DNA of 50,330 bases from Cyanobacteriota bacterium (GCA_026389265.1 JAPLIE010000097.1:1-50330), one strand, 5' to 3'. Numbered from the stretch's first letter, positions 8,811-18,513 are shown. The notes: generated from the letters alone by a model not told the origin. Numbers and translations are program-made.

Positions 8811-9659
8811 GTGTTCCGCAACCTTCTGATCGCCAATTCCGGCAAGGGTCATGTGGAGGAGATGGTGCGCACGCTGCGCGCCATTCCCCCCTGCCGCCAG
8901 GCTCGCATCAACCTCCTGCACGTGATGAACGAGCAGGGCGCCGACGATCTCCGCAGCCACCGCGAACAGGCCGAAGCTTTGGTGGCCGAAGCCGTGGCGC
9001 GGATGGGCCTTGAGCCCGCTGAAGTGAACACGATCGTGCGGGAGGGCGACACCAAGCAGACCGTGCTCAAGGTGGCCGATGAGCTTGATGCCGACCTGAT
9101 CGTGATGGGCTCGCGGGGCCTTGGCCGCCTCCAATCGATCCTGGCCAACAGCGCCAGCCAGTACGTGTTCCAGCTCTCCACCCGCCCGATGCTGCTGGTG
9201 CGCGACGACCTCTACATCCGCGCGATCAACCGGGTGCTGGTGACCGTGGATGGCACCGGTGTAGGGGACGACGCGATCCGCCTGGCCTGCGAATTGGTGG
9301 CCTCAATCCCCGGGGGCAGCCTCACCGGATTGCATGTCACCCGCCAGGACATCACCCCCTCCCGGGGGGGGCGCAACCCAGCCGACGAGGTGCTGGACAA
9401 GGCGGTGCAACGGGCGCGCGGTTTCGGTGTGACCATGCAACCGATCCATCGAACCGGTGACATCGGCCGCACGGTTTGCGACACCGCCGAGGAGATCAAA
9501 GCGGATCTTGTGGTGATCGCCTCCCAGGACCGCCGCCCCCTGGTGGCGAAGGCGTTGGTGGACCTGGATCGTTTGCTGGGAAGCTCGGTGAGTGATTACA
9601 TCCGGGTCCACGTCCCGGCCCCGGTGCTGCTGGTGAGGGAACCGGAGGGCCGGCGCTGA
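8811..9659 (+). CDS. Tandem universal stress protein (UspA)
   Basis: Two Usp domains in one 282-residue chain, roughly residues 1-138 and 145-280. Each ends with the nucleotide-binding pattern: ADLIVMGSRGLGRLQSILAN followed by S-x-S-QYVF in the first, and ADLVVIASQDRRPLVAKALV followed by SSVSDYIRVH in the second. The G-2x-G-9x-G(S/T) ATP motif is well formed in the first domain and partly changed in the second. Tandem Usp proteins act as stress or dormancy signalling proteins. The start is GTG at 8811 (MFRNLLIANSGKGHV); no earlier in-frame start fits. Monocistronic. Confidence 0.88.
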   Translation: MFRNLLIANSGKGHVEEMVRTLRAIPPCRQARINLLHVMNEQGADDLRSHREQAEALVAEAVARMGLEPAEVNTIVREGDTKQTVLKVADELDADLIVMGSRGLGRLQSILANSASQYVFQLSTRPMLLVRDDLYIRAINRVLVTVDGTGVGDDAIRLACELVASIPGGSLTGLHVTRQDITPSRGGRNPADEVLDKAVQRARGFGVTMQPIHRTGDIGRTVCDTAEEIKADLVVIASQDRRPLVAKALVDLDRLLGSSVSDYIRVHVPAPVLLVREPEGRR

Positions 9660-9765
9660 ACCAACCCCTCAATCCGAACCTCAATCGGAAAGAGTGGGAA
9701 CCGGTCAAGCCCCGGTTCCCGGCTGAGCGTCTACGCCGATAGGCATCGATCGCTAACGCTGCCCG

Positions 9766-9873
9766 TCAGCCTCCCTGGCGGCTGCTGGTCTGGATGTAGA
9801 GAACGATCAGGAACACGGCCGGAACCAGAACGAACAGCAGGCTGGCGACAAAGCCGAGATCGTTGGTTTCCAT
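9766..9873 (-). CDS. psbM: Photosystem II protein M
   Basis: A 35-codon gene too short for usual gene finders. The translation begins [18 protein letters not shown] and ends [10 protein letters not shown], matching PsbM in sequence, size and single membrane helix (about residues 6-27). PsbM sits at the photosystem II dimer interface. It lies downstream of the ferredoxin gene on the same strand, 42 bases apart, and close to psbB on the other strand, a clustering typical of picocyanobacteria. Confidence 0.95.
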   Translation of the reverse strand: METNDLGFVASLLFVLVPAVFLIVLYIQTSSRQGG

Positions 9874-9915
9874 GGCGACGAGTGGGTCGGACTGCGGGGT
9901 TCCGCAGGGACCGTA

Positions 9916-10428
9916 TCACTGCTGCTCGGGGGCTTCGTCGCCAACTTCACCGCTCGTTGCGGATGGGATGTCCCTCCCCGCGACCTCCCGGGGAGCTCCA
10001 GGCTCGTTCTCGTCTGGGGAAGAGTCCGCCTCGGCGGCCGGCGGCTCGGGCCAGGCAGTGGGTCCCGGCGGCAGGGGGCGGGCCAGGGCTCCCTCCAGCA
10101 AGGGGGCCAGGCCGGCCTCCCCGGCCTGGGGGCGGGTCACCACCAGAACGGAATGCTCCACCAGAGCCTGGCAGGCCAGCCGCCAGCTCTGGGGTCGCCG
10201 CATCAGCTTGCGGTCCTCCACCCCGGTTCGAGGGCTGAGGGCTACCGCGGATCCGGCCGGCACCACGTCCACGAAGCAGGTGATGCATTGGCCGCAGCCT
10301 CCGCAGTTCCCCAGCTTTCCCTTGAGGCCATAGAGCTCGATGCCCTCACGCAAGGCCACCTCCCGCAGGTTCTCGCCGGGGTAGCACTCCACATCGCGGC
10401 CTTCCCGCACAAACCGGATCACAGGCAT
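9916..10428 (-). CDS. 2Fe-2S ferredoxin with long C-terminal extension
   Basis: The first 95 residues or so form a [2Fe-2S] ferredoxin domain. Its cluster-binding loop is KLGNCGGCGQCITC, and a distal Cys in RLACQAL completes the ligand set. The C-terminal 70 residues are Pro/Ala/Glu-rich with no fold signature (AWPEPPAAEADSSPDENEPG), an unusual addition for a ferredoxin. It is divergent from psbB and upstream of psbM. Role unknown; electron transfer near photosystem II is only suggested by the neighbourhood. Confidence 0.88.
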   Translation of the reverse strand: MPVIRFVREGRDVECYPGENLREVALREGIELYGLKGKLGNCGGCGQCITCFVDVVPAGSAVALSPRTGVEDRKLMRRPQSWRLACQALVEHSVLVVTRPQAGEAGLAPLLEGALARPLPPGPTAWPEPPAAEADSSPDENEPGAPREVAGRDIPSATSGEVGDEAPEQQ

Positions 10429-10545
10429 GGGAACAACCGCACAGAAACTCCCATCTTGGAATCCCGCAGTTGCGGTCCGTAACCAGCGCCCCCGTCAAGC
10501 CGGCGGCAACGCTTACGATCACCACCACACCCAGACCTGACCCCA

Positions 10546-12105
10546 ATGGGATTGCCCTGGTACAGGGTGCACACAGTCGTCATCAACGACCCGGGCCGCT
10601 TGCTCGCCGTGCACCTCATGCATACCGCTCTTGTAGCCGGCTGGGCCGGCTCCATGGCGCTCTATGAGCTCGCCATCTTCGACCCCTCCGACGCCGTCCT
10701 CAACCCGATGTGGCGGCAGGGCATGTTTGTGATGCCCTTCATGGCGCGCCTCGGCGTGACCGGCAGCTGGAGTGGGTGGAGCATCACCGGTGAAACCGGG
10801 GTGGACCCTGGTTTCTGGAGCTTCGAAGGCGTAGCCGCGGCCCACATCATTTTCAGCGGTCTGCTCTTCCTGGCGGCCATCTGGCACTGGACCTACTGGG
10901 ATCTCGAGATCTGGCAGGACCCGCGCACCGGTGAACCGGCCCTCGACCTGCCCAAGATCTTCGGCATCCACCTGCTTCTCGCCGGCCTCGGCTGTTTCAG
11001 CTTCGGAGCCTTCCATCTCACGGGCGTGTTCGGTCCAGGCATGTGGGTCTCCGACCCCTATGGAATCTCCGGCCACCTTGAAAAGGTTCAACCGTCATGG
11101 GGACCTGAGGGTTTCAACCCCTTCAATCCTGGCGGCATCGTTGCCCACCACATCGCCGCCGGCATCGTGGGGATCATCGCCGGCATCTTCCACATCACCA
11201 CCCGGCCGCCCGAACGCCTTTACAAGGCCCTGCGGATGGGAAACATCGAAACCGTTCTGGCGAGTGCCATTGCGGCCGTGTTCTTTGCCGCCTTCGTGGT
11301 GGCCGGCACCATGTGGTACGGCGCTGCCGCCACTCCGATCGAGCTGTTTGGTCCCACCCGCTACCAATGGGACCAGAGCTACTTCAAAACCGAAATCAAC
11401 CGTCGCGTCCAGACCGCCATCGACAATGGCGCCACCCGCGAGCAAGCCTGGGCCAGCATCCCCGAGAAACTGGCCTTCTACGACTACGTCGGCAACAGTC
11501 CTGCTAAGGGCGGTCTGTTCCGAGTGGGCCCAATGGTCAACGGTGATGGCCTGCCCACCGGCTGGCTGGGTCACATCAGCTTCACCGATAAGGAAGGACG
11601 TGAACTTGAAGTGCGGCGTCTGCCCAACTTCTTCGAGAATTTCCCGGTGATCCTCCAGGACCAAACCGGTGTGGTGCGCGCCGACATCCCATTCCGCCGT
11701 GCTGAAGCGAAGTACGCCTTCGAACAGCAGGGTGTTAAGGCCACCGTCTACGGCGGTGCTCTCAACGGCCAAACCTTCACCGATCCCGCTGATGTGAAGC
11801 GGCTGGCCCGCAAGGCCCAGCTGGGTGAAGCCTTCGAATTTGATCGCGAGAAGTACCACTCCGACGGCACCTTCCGCAGTTCACCCCGTGGCTGGTTCAC
11901 GTTCGGCCACGCCACCTTCGCCCTGCTCTTCTTCTTCGGCCACATCTGGCACGGTGCCCGCACCCTCTACCGCGACGTGTTCGCCGGCATTGATCCCGAT
12001 CTGGGCGAACAGGTCGAATTCGGTCTGTTCCAGAAGCTGGGCGACCGCTCCACCCGCCGTCTGCCCCAGGGTTACGTGCCCCCAGCAGGCTCCACCCTCA
12101 GTTAA
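10546..12105 (+). CDS. psbB: Photosystem II CP47 reaction-centre protein
   Basis: Core antenna of photosystem II that binds about 16 chlorophyll a and passes energy to D1/D2. The start [20 protein letters not shown] and the length of 519 residues are those of CP47. Six membrane helices carry the chlorophyll-ligating His residues (for example [47 protein letters not shown]), and a large lumenal loop lies between helices 5 and 6. It is followed after 62 bases by two psbT copies. Confidence 0.98.
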   Translation: MGLPWYRVHTVVINDPGRLLAVHLMHTALVAGWAGSMALYELAIFDPSDAVLNPMWRQGMFVMPFMARLGVTGSWSGWSITGETGVDPGFWSFEGVAAAHIIFSGLLFLAAIWHWTYWDLEIWQDPRTGEPALDLPKIFGIHLLLAGLGCFSFGAFHLTGVFGPGMWVSDPYGISGHLEKVQPSWGPEGFNPFNPGGIVAHHIAAGIVGIIAGIFHITTRPPERLYKALRMGNIETVLASAIAAVFFAAFVVAGTMWYGAAATPIELFGPTRYQWDQSYFKTEINRRVQTAIDNGATREQAWASIPEKLAFYDYVGNSPAKGGLFRVGPMVNGDGLPTGWLGHISFTDKEGRELEVRRLPNFFENFPVILQDQTGVVRADIPFRRAEAKYAFEQQGVKATVYGGALNGQTFTDPADVKRLARKAQLGEAFEFDREKYHSDGTFRSSPRGWFTFGHATFALLFFFGHIWHGARTLYRDVFAGIDPDLGEQVEFGLFQKLGDRSTRRLPQGYVPPAGSTLS

Positions 12106-12167
12106 GGGCAGGCTCAGCCTCCCTTCTCTGATCACCGGTCCTTGCCCTCCCCTACCGAGAACTCCCC

Positions 12168-12263
12168 ATGGAGAGCTTCGCCTACATCCTGATTCTGGCC
12201 CTGGCCATTTCCACCCTGTTCTTCGCCATCGCCTTCCGCGATCCCCCGAAGATCGGCAAGTGA
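12168..12263 (+). CDS. psbT: Photosystem II protein T, copy 1
   Basis: 31 codons: one membrane helix ([20 protein letters not shown]) followed by [11 protein letters not shown], the normal PsbT size and sequence type. PsbT lies at the dimer interface near the QA site and aids repair of photosystem II. It is co-oriented with psbB, as in all cyanobacteria. This copy carries no terminator after it, so transcription should continue into copy 2. Confidence 0.95.
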   Translation: MESFAYILILALAISTLFFAIAFRDPPKIGK

Positions 12264-12301
12264 ACGATCGGATCCTTGCCCTCCCCTACCGAGAACTCCC
12301 C

Positions 12302-12397
12302 ATGGAGAGCTTCGCCTACATCCTGATTCTGGCCCTGGCCATTTCCACCCTGTTCTTCGCCATCGCCTTCCGCGATCCCCCGAAGATCGGCAAGTGA
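12302..12397 (+). CDS. psbT: Photosystem II protein T, copy 2 (identical)
   Basis: A second 31-codon psbT, identical in DNA to copy 1, 38 bases downstream of it. It is followed by a strong terminator at 12420. Cyanobacteria normally have one psbT behind psbB. If real, the transcript gives a doubled dose of PsbT; if not, it is a misassembly. Confidence 0.85.
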   Translation: MESFAYILILALAISTLFFAIAFRDPPKIGK

Positions 12398-12419
12398 ACG
12401 ATCGGATCCAACCCCATCC

Positions 12420-12447
12420 AGCCCCTGCACCCCAGGGGCTTTTTTTT
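12420..12447 (+). terminator. Rho-independent terminator of psbB-psbT
   Basis: AGCCCCTG (12420-12427) pairs with CAGGGGCT (12433-12440) around the five-base loop CACCC, followed at once by a run of seven T. It ends the psbB-psbT-psbT transcript ahead of nrdR. Confidence 0.92.
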
Positions 12448-12530
12448 GATCTTGCATCCGATCCGACGCGCTTCCCTTCTCAAGCCGCGAATCATTGTCT
12501 ACACTCGGTCAACAAGCCTGAGAGTCGGGC

Positions 12531-13028
12531 ATGCAATGCCCCTCCTGCCAACACACCGATAGCCGGGTGCTTGAGTCCCGTGCCGCCGATTCTGGGCGGA
12601 GTGTGAGGAGAAGGCGCGAATGCCTCAACTGCGATTTTCGCTTCACCACCTACGAACGGGTCGAAACTGTGCCGATCACGGTGGTGAAGCGCAACGGCTG
12701 CCGGGAAACCTTCAATCGCGCCAAACTGCTCCACGGCCTGCTGAGGGCCTGCGAGAAAACCGGCCTTGAGCCTGCCCGTTTGGAGGGGGTGGTTGATGAG
12801 ATCGAAGTCACCCTTCAGCAACGCAGCAGCCGCGAGGTGAGCAGCAACGAAATCGGTGAACTGGTGCTTGAGCAACTGCGGGGCATGAGCGAGGTGGCTT
12901 ATGTGCGTTTCGCGTCCGTTTATCGGCAGTTCCGCAGCGTGAGTGATTTCGTGGCCACCCTTGAGGGGCTGGGAAGTGGCGAGGCGGCCGGTTTCCCCGG
13001 TAAGGAGCACTGGGCTGTGGTGGTCTGA
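12531..13028 (+). CDS. nrdR: Transcriptional repressor NrdR
   Basis: Zn-ribbon plus ATP-cone repressor of ribonucleotide reductase genes. The zinc ribbon is formed by [17 protein letters not shown] and [17 protein letters not shown] (two CxxC pairs). The ATP-cone follows from about residue 49 ([20 protein letters not shown]). The length of 165 residues is slightly above the usual 150 because of a short C-terminal tail. The psbB-psbT-nrdR-rpsA order is common in picocyanobacteria. Confidence 0.95.
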   Translation: MQCPSCQHTDSRVLESRAADSGRSVRRRRECLNCDFRFTTYERVETVPITVVKRNGCRETFNRAKLLHGLLRACEKTGLEPARLEGVVDEIEVTLQQRSSREVSSNEIGELVLEQLRGMSEVAYVRFASVYRQFRSVSDFVATLEGLGSGEAAGFPGKEHWAVVV

Positions 13029-13146
13029 CCGCCACCTGACGATTCGCCGGCTTGCGTCTGGTTAGAGTGAATGATCGTGCGCGTGCTGCTGGCGGGCAGC
13101 CGTTGCGCTTTCCTTCGCACTGCCTACGGCAGACCGCCATTGCTCC

Positions 13147-14211
13147 ATGACCGTGACCCCCACCAGCCCTAGCCCCGACGTCGGCGTTCTGGACGCTGAA
13201 GCCGCTCTCAACGAGGCGGATGCCGATTTCGACCTGGAGATTCCAGAGGAGGTTCCCTCCGCCGATGCCTCCAGCAGCCGGGGTGCCGGTCGTGACAGTG
13301 ATGGCGTGGGCTTCACCCTTGAAGACTTCGCCTCGCTGCTGAGCAAGTACGACTACAACTTTAAGCCCGGTGACGTCGTCAACGGCACCGTGTTCGCGCT
13401 TGAATCCAAGGGCGCCATGATCGACATCGGCGCCAAGACCGCCGCCTTCATGCCCCTCCAGGAGGTGTCGATCAATCGGGTTGAGCACCTCTCCGATGTG
13501 CTTGAGCCCGGCGAGGTGCGCGAATTCTTCATCCTCAGCGAGGAAAACGAGGACGGCCAGCTCACCCTTTCGATCCGCCGCATCGAATATCAGCGGGCTT
13601 GGGAACGGGTGCGCCAGCTCCAGAAGGAAGACGCCACTATCTATTCAGAAGTGTTCGCCACCAACCGCGGCGGCGCCTTGGTGCGGGTGGAAGGACTGCG
13701 GGGCTTCATCCCTGGCAGCCACATCAGTACCCGCAAGGCCAAGGAGGAGCTGGTGGCCGATTTCCTCCCCCTTAAGTTCCTGGAGGTGGACGAGGAGCGC
13801 AACCGCCTGGTGCTCAGCCATCGCCGCGCCCTGGTGGAGCGGAAGATGAATCGTCTTGAGGTGGGCGAGGTGGTGCTCGGCACCGTCCGGGGCATCAAGC
13901 CCTATGGCGCCTTTATCGACATCGGCGGCGTCAGCGGCTTGCTGCACATCTCGGAAATCAGCCACGAGCACATCGAGACCCCCCATACGGTGCTCAATGT
14001 GAACGACCAGATGAAGGTGATGATCATCGACCTCGACGCCGAGCGGGGCCGCATCTCCCTCTCCACCAAGGCCCTCGAGCCGGAGCCGGGCGACATGCTC
14101 ACCGATCCCCAGAAGGTGTTCGATAAGGCCGAAGAGATGGCCGCCCGCTACAAGCAGATGCTGCTTGAGCAGGCCGAGGAAGGCGAACCCCTGGGTGTGA
14201 CCCTCGACTGA
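13147..14211 (+). CDS. rpsA: 30S ribosomal protein S1
   Basis: Three S1 (OB-fold) RNA-binding domains: about residues 74-143 (GDVVNGTVFALESKGAMIDI), 160-226 (GGALVRVEGLRGFIPGSHIS) and 238-308 (VLGTVRGIKPYGAFIDIGGV, then GLLHISEISH). An acidic N-terminal extension of about 55 residues precedes them, and a short acidic tail follows. Three-domain S1 proteins are normal for cyanobacteria and plastids. It recruits mRNA to the 30S subunit. A terminator follows at 14250. Confidence 0.95.
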   Translation: MTVTPTSPSPDVGVLDAEAALNEADADFDLEIPEEVPSADASSSRGAGRDSDGVGFTLEDFASLLSKYDYNFKPGDVVNGTVFALESKGAMIDIGAKTAAFMPLQEVSINRVEHLSDVLEPGEVREFFILSEENEDGQLTLSIRRIEYQRAWERVRQLQKEDATIYSEVFATNRGGALVRVEGLRGFIPGSHISTRKAKEELVADFLPLKFLEVDEERNRLVLSHRRALVERKMNRLEVGEVVLGTVRGIKPYGAFIDIGGVSGLLHISEISHEHIETPHTVLNVNDQMKVMIIDLDAERGRISLSTKALEPEPGDMLTDPQKVFDKAEEMAARYKQMLLEQAEEGEPLGVTLD

Positions 14212-14249
14212 GCCCCGGCGGCATTCCCCACTCCACCCCCGTTCCATTA

Positions 14250-14276
14250 CCCGGCGGCCCTGGCTGCCGGGTTTTT
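14250..14276 (+). terminator. Rho-independent terminator of rpsA
   Basis: CCCGGC (14250-14255) pairs with GCCGGG (14266-14271). The stem continues through a G-T pair and GCC/GGC, followed by TTTTT at 14272-14276. The T-tract ends only 7 bases before the ATG of the next gene. Confidence 0.85.
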
Positions 14277-14283
14277 CCTGGCC

Positions 14284-15096
14284 ATGGCTCACCTGTTGCT
14301 GCGCGGCGTCCCCCTCGGCCCTCCCACCGGGGGCATCTCCAGTATCGATGCCGTCCTCTTCGACAAGGACGGCACCCTCAGCCACAGTGAGGCCATGCTC
14401 CAGGCCTTGGCGGCGGCCCGGGTGGACTGCGCTCTGGCCCTAGCCGACCTAGAGGCCCACGCACCGGAGCGGCATCGCGAACTCAGAGATCTGCTGGAGC
14501 GGGCCTACGGCCTCCGCGCTAGCGGCATCCTTCCCGGTGGCATCACCGCGGTTGCGGCCCGGGACCACAACCTGATCGCCACGGCTACGGCCCTCACCCA
14601 GGTGGGCCTCAGTTGGCCCGATTCCCTCGCCATCGCCGAGGACACCTTCCGCCAGACCGATCGTCTCCATGGCGCCGGAGGTGTCAGCCCTCCTCGCCCC
14701 ACCAAAGGGCTCGACGCCCTGCTGGATCGCCTCCAGCGCGCCGGCTTGAAATGTGCCGTGATCAGCAATGACCATGAGGAGGGTATCCGGGGCTTTCTCC
14801 AGCGCCACGACCTGGAACATCGCTTCGAACGGGCCCTTTGGAGCGCCGAGCACCACCCACGCAAACCCGCCGCCGGGGCGGTGCATGGTCTCTGCGCCGA
14901 CCTGGGGGTGCAGCCCGGACGCTGCGCCCTGATCGGCGACGCCGACAGCGATCTGCGCATGGCCCGCGCCGCCGGCGTACCGGTGGTGATCGGCTATCGC
15001 GCCGGCTGGGAGCTGCCCCCCGAGCTGGAACCCGGCTGGCCTGAGCTGCATCATTGGGATGAGCTCGAAGCGGCGGCGGAAGCGGCGGCGGAATGA
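14284..15096 (+). CDS. HAD-family hydrolase (phosphatase)
   Basis: A HAD phosphatase with motif I VLFDKDGTLSHSE (both catalytic Asp), motif II in CAVISNDHEEG, motif III Lys in HHPRKPAAG, and motif IV in LIGDADSDLRMARAAG. The cap segment (residues 45-120) is helical. The substrate is unknown; the family includes phosphoglycolate and nucleotide phosphatases. The ATG at 14284 lies right behind the rpsA terminator, so the promoter would have to overlap that hairpin, or read-through supplies the message. A later start is not available without losing motif I spacing. Confidence 0.85.
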   Translation: MAHLLLRGVPLGPPTGGISSIDAVLFDKDGTLSHSEAMLQALAAARVDCALALADLEAHAPERHRELRDLLERAYGLRASGILPGGITAVAARDHNLIATATALTQVGLSWPDSLAIAEDTFRQTDRLHGAGGVSPPRPTKGLDALLDRLQRAGLKCAVISNDHEEGIRGFLQRHDLEHRFERALWSAEHHPRKPAAGAVHGLCADLGVQPGRCALIGDADSDLRMARAAGVPVVIGYRAGWELPPELEPGWPELHHWDELEAAAEAAAE

Positions 15097-15210
15097 GAGT
15101 GGGGCGATGGCGCACCGACCGGTCCCGCTCCGGCCAAGGTCGTGTCCATCACCACATGGCGACGGCGGGTTCAGGTCATAAACTCGCCATCCGTTCAGTC
15201 CGTCGCGCCC

Positions 15211-16464
15211 ATGAGCCGTTACGTCTTCACCTCGGAATCCGTCACGGAAGGGCACCCCGACAAAATCTGCGACCAGGTGAGCGACGCCGTTCTGGACGCG
15301 GTGCTCGCCCAGGATCCCGCTAGCCGGGTGGCCTGCGAAACCGTGGTGAACACTGGCCTCTGCCTAATCACCGGCGAGATCACTACCAACGCCCGGGTGG
15401 ATTTCAACAGCCTGGTACGGGGTGTGATCGAGCAGATCGGCTACAGCGGCGCCCGCGCCGGCGGCTTCGATGCCCGCAGTGCCGCCGTGTTGATCGCCCT
15501 TGACCAGCAGTCGCCCGACATCGCCCAGGGGGTGAACGAGGCCGACGACCATGACGGCGATCCGCTCGATCTGATCGGGGCCGGCGACCAGGGAATCATG
15601 TTCGGCTATGCCTGCGATGAAACGCCGGAACTGATGCCTCTGCCGATCAGCCTGGCCCACCGGCTGGCGAGGAGGCTGGCGGAGGTGCGCCACAACGGCA
15701 GCCTCGGCTATCTCCTGCCGGACGGCAAGACCCAAGTGAGCGTGGTCTACGAGAACGACCAGCCGGTGGCGATCGACACCATCTTGATCTCCACCCAGCA
15801 CGAGGCCGACATCGATGGCGTGTCGGAGGAGAAGGCCGTGCGGGAACGCATCTCCGCCGATCTCTGGACCAATGTGGTTCTACCAGCCACCGCCGATCTC
15901 GTGCTCAAGCCCGACCAGGACAGCACCCGCTTTCTGGTGAACCCCACCGGCAAGTTCGTGGTGGGTGGTCCTCAGGGTGATGCGGGTCTCACCGGTCGCA
16001 AGATCATCGTGGACACCTATGGCGGCTATGCCCGCCACGGCGGCGGTGCCTTTTCCGGCAAGGATCCCACCAAGGTGGATCGCTCCGCCGCCTACGCCGC
16101 CCGCTACGTGGCCAAGGCCCTGGTGGCCGCCGGCTTGGCCCGCAAGGCTGAAGTTCAGCTCAGCTACGCCATCGGCGTGGCCCGCCCGGTGAGCATCTTG
16201 GTGGAAACCTTCGGCACCGGCAAGCTCAGCAACGACGACCTGACAGCCTTGGTGCAGGAGCACTTCGACCTGAGGCCCGGGGCGATCATCGCCACCTTCG
16301 CCCTGCGCGATCTGCCCCAGCAACGGGGGGGACGTTTCTATCAAGATGTGGCCGCCTATGGCCACTTCGGCCGTTCCGACCTCCAACTGCCCTGGGAGGA
16401 CGTGACCGTGGTGGCGGCCAACCTGCGCCAGGCCACTGCCAGCCGGGTCGGCAGCCCGGCCTGA
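15211..16464 (+). CDS. metK: S-adenosylmethionine synthase
   Basis: Makes S-adenosylmethionine from methionine and ATP. Diagnostic segments: [16 protein letters not shown] near the N-terminus, [12 protein letters not shown], the loop [19 protein letters not shown], and [10 protein letters not shown]. The length of 417 residues is normal. The frame opens at 15142, but the ATG at 15211 ([14 protein letters not shown]) matches the family start. No riboswitch-like structure was recognised in the 115 bases before it. Confidence 0.97.
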   Translation: MSRYVFTSESVTEGHPDKICDQVSDAVLDAVLAQDPASRVACETVVNTGLCLITGEITTNARVDFNSLVRGVIEQIGYSGARAGGFDARSAAVLIALDQQSPDIAQGVNEADDHDGDPLDLIGAGDQGIMFGYACDETPELMPLPISLAHRLARRLAEVRHNGSLGYLLPDGKTQVSVVYENDQPVAIDTILISTQHEADIDGVSEEKAVRERISADLWTNVVLPATADLVLKPDQDSTRFLVNPTGKFVVGGPQGDAGLTGRKIIVDTYGGYARHGGGAFSGKDPTKVDRSAAYAARYVAKALVAAGLARKAEVQLSYAIGVARPVSILVETFGTGKLSNDDLTALVQEHFDLRPGAIIATFALRDLPQQRGGRFYQDVAAYGHFGRSDLQLPWEDVTVVAANLRQATASRVGSPA

Positions 16465-16505
16465 GACGGCACCACCAACTTCCGGCGCCTCTGCCCCCAC
16501 CACCG

Positions 16506-17798
16506 ATGCCCCAAACCCTGGGCCTGGGCCTCGACCTTGGCACCAGCGGGGCCCGGCTCGCTCTCATGGAGGCGACCGGGGATCGAACAGCAGCGCTCCG
16601 GTGGGAGCAAGCCATCCCCTATCCCGGTCGCTTTGAGGATCCCGAAGGCTGGCGCCGGGCCCTTGTCACCTTGGTTGCGGCCCTGTCCACCGAAGACCGG
16701 CAACAGGTCGGTGCCATCGCTATTGATGGCACCTCCGGCACCCTGTTGCTCTGCAGGCCCGATGGCTCCCTGCCCGGGGCTGAACTGGCCATCGCTCTCC
16801 CTTATTACCACGCCTGCTCAGGCCAGCAGTCGGCGGCGGCGGCCCTTGTAAACAACCAGGGTCCGGCGGCCAGTGCCAGCGGCAGCTTGGCCCGCGCCTT
16901 GGAGTTGCTGGAGCGAGCTAGAGCCGCAGGGATCGATGGCCCCCTGTGGTTGCGTCATCAGGCCGACTGGCTGATGGGCTGGCTCCTGGGTAGCTGGCAC
17001 TGGGGGGAGGAGGGAAACAACCTGCGTCTCGGCTGGGACCTGCAACAGCAGCGGTGGAGCGGTTCCATCGCCAGCCAGAGCTGGGCCGCCGGCCTGCCGG
17101 ACATCTGCCCCAGCGGAAGGGTGCTGGGGCCCCTGGGGGCCGAAGCCGCAGCCCAGCTTAACCTTTCGCCCCACTGCCGAGTCGTGGCCGGCAGTACCGA
17201 TGCCAACGCGGCCGTGCTGGCGGCCGATCCGCTGCCCGGCGATGGCATCGCCGTGTTGGGCACCACCCTGGTGCTCAAGCAATTCGTGCCGGAACCCCTG
17301 CAGGGCCCAGGCCTTAGCTGTCACCGGGTTGGCGGCCGCTGGTTGGTGGGGGGAGCCTCCAATGCGGGAGCGGGAATCCTCCGCCGCTTCTTCAATGACG
17401 CCCAGATCGCCGCCCTCAGCCGCCAGATCGACCCCAGCCAACCCACCGGCCTGGCCCTGCGGCCACTGCTCGGCACCGGCGAGCGCTTTCCCCAGGATGA
17501 TCCAACCCTGGAGGCGGTGCTGGAGCCCCGTCCCGTGGGCGACGCCCGCTACCTCCAGGCCCTGCTGGAGGGACTGACGGCGATCGAGAGAGAAGGGTGG
17601 ATGCGGCTGCGGGAACTGGGCGCCCCGGCGGTGCAGCGGGTGATCAGCCTGGGGGGAGGGGCCCAGAACCCCCAATGGCGCCAGCTGCGCCAGCAAGCCC
17701 TAGGGGTGCCGGTGCTGAACCGTCCCCAACTTTCGGCGGCCCGCGGCATGGCCCGGCTCGCACTGGAGTCCCTGCTAAGGGGTGAACCTGAGGCCTGA
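16506..17798 (+). CDS. FGGY-family sugar kinase (ribulokinase/xylulokinase-like)
   Basis: A two-domain FGGY kinase of 430 residues with ATP-binding segments LGLGLDLGTSGARLALME (phosphate 1) and VVAGSTDANAAVLAADPLPG (phosphate 2), AIDGTSGTLLL, and the C-terminal adenosine motif ISLGGGAQNPQWRQ. It matches the short cyanobacterial/plant-type group in which the Synechococcus elongatus enzyme phosphorylates D-ribulose (family knowledge). It lies 41 bases after metK on the same strand and may be co-transcribed. Confidence 0.85.
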   Translation: MPQTLGLGLDLGTSGARLALMEATGDRTAALRWEQAIPYPGRFEDPEGWRRALVTLVAALSTEDRQQVGAIAIDGTSGTLLLCRPDGSLPGAELAIALPYYHACSGQQSAAAALVNNQGPAASASGSLARALELLERARAAGIDGPLWLRHQADWLMGWLLGSWHWGEEGNNLRLGWDLQQQRWSGSIASQSWAAGLPDICPSGRVLGPLGAEAAAQLNLSPHCRVVAGSTDANAAVLAADPLPGDGIAVLGTTLVLKQFVPEPLQGPGLSCHRVGGRWLVGGASNAGAGILRRFFNDAQIAALSRQIDPSQPTGLALRPLLGTGERFPQDDPTLEAVLEPRPVGDARYLQALLEGLTAIEREGWMRLRELGAPAVQRVISLGGGAQNPQWRQLRQQALGVPVLNRPQLSAARGMARLALESLLRGEPEA

Positions 17799-18004
17799 GG
17801 ACCAGCCTCCCATCAGGCTTGGCCGCACAACGAATCGCAACCTCCTACGCCAACCTTCAAGGCCACCGACTGACCCAGCAGGCCGCACCACGGCCCGGAT
17901 CCATGGCCCAAGACCCAGGATCGAGGGCTCCCATCCATGGACCGGCAAGCCCGACACGATCGGGGCCCCCCGGCGAGGATGGGCCATCCCACACCACCCA
18001 CCCC

Positions 18005-18136
18005 ATGCCGGCTCCCCTGGGCGAACGCCTGCGCACCGTCGTTTCCATGGCCCTGTTCCTGGTGCTGACGGGCTACGTGGGATTCAGCGCGATCCGCCTC
18101 GGCCTGCTGCTTTGGCAGCGGTTTACCCCAGCCTGA
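18005..18136 (+). CDS. Small single-helix membrane protein, 43 aa
   Basis: The likely start is ATG 18005 (MPAPLGERLRTVVSMALFLV); the frame is open further upstream, but that part is low-complexity. One membrane helix spans about residues 12-38, ending LGLLLWQRFTPA. It is followed 33 bases later by the DUF2470 gene. Function unknown; many photosynthetic small proteins look like this, but I do not recognise it as one of them. Confidence 0.55.
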   Translation: MPAPLGERLRTVVSMALFLVLTGYVGFSAIRLGLLLWQRFTPA

Positions 18137-18169
18137 TCCCAGAATCGGTTCAAAATCGCCCGAACCCCC

Positions 18170-18460
18170 ATGGCCGCCGACCCCCTCACTCCCGCCGTGA
18201 GCGATCGGATCTGCCGACACATGAACGATGACCACGCCAGTGCCGTGCTGTCCTATGCACGCCACTACGGCGGCATCAAGGGCGCCCGCCAGGCCCGCAT
18301 GCTGGCGGTTGGTCCCGATGCCATGCGCCTTGAGGTGGATGGCACGCCCGTGGAGGTGCCCTTCGACCATTCCCTAACGGACAGCGAGGACGCCCACCGC
18401 ACCTTGGTGGCGATGCTGCGCGCCCTGCCCCAGGAAGAGGCTCCCGCTCCCGGGGCCTGA
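18170..18460 (+). CDS. DUF2470 protein, 96 aa
   Basis: A stand-alone DUF2470 domain (SDRICRHMNDDHASAVLSYA, then AMRLEVDGTPVEVPFDH). The same domain ends heme-utilisation (HugZ-type) proteins and plant chloroplast proteins tied to tetrapyrrole biology, where the MNxDH segment is conserved. A heme or tetrapyrrole link here is inference from the family. It lies 33 bases after the small membrane gene. Confidence 0.85.
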   Translation: MAADPLTPAVSDRICRHMNDDHASAVLSYARHYGGIKGARQARMLAVGPDAMRLEVDGTPVEVPFDHSLTDSEDAHRTLVAMLRALPQEEAPAPGA

Positions 18461-18513
18461 GCCAGGCGTCCAGGCCAGGGAAGGCTAAAGACGCGTGTCT
18501 GGCCGGTCCGGCG

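Larger units (their letters stand above)
12139..12409 (+). repeat. Exact tandem duplication of a 134-bp unit containing psbT
   Basis: 12139-12275 and 12273-12409 are identical over 137 bases by direct reading, offset by 134 bases, and share only the junction TCC. Each unit holds the leader CTTGCCCTCCCCTACCGAGA, the complete psbT gene and the trailer ACGATCGGATCC. Total identity, including the non-coding parts, means a very recent duplication or an assembly artefact. Confidence 0.95.

Noticed and set aside
15097-15210. Possible SAM riboswitch before metK
   Set aside because: No recognisable SAM riboswitch core or paired terminator was seen in these 114 bases.
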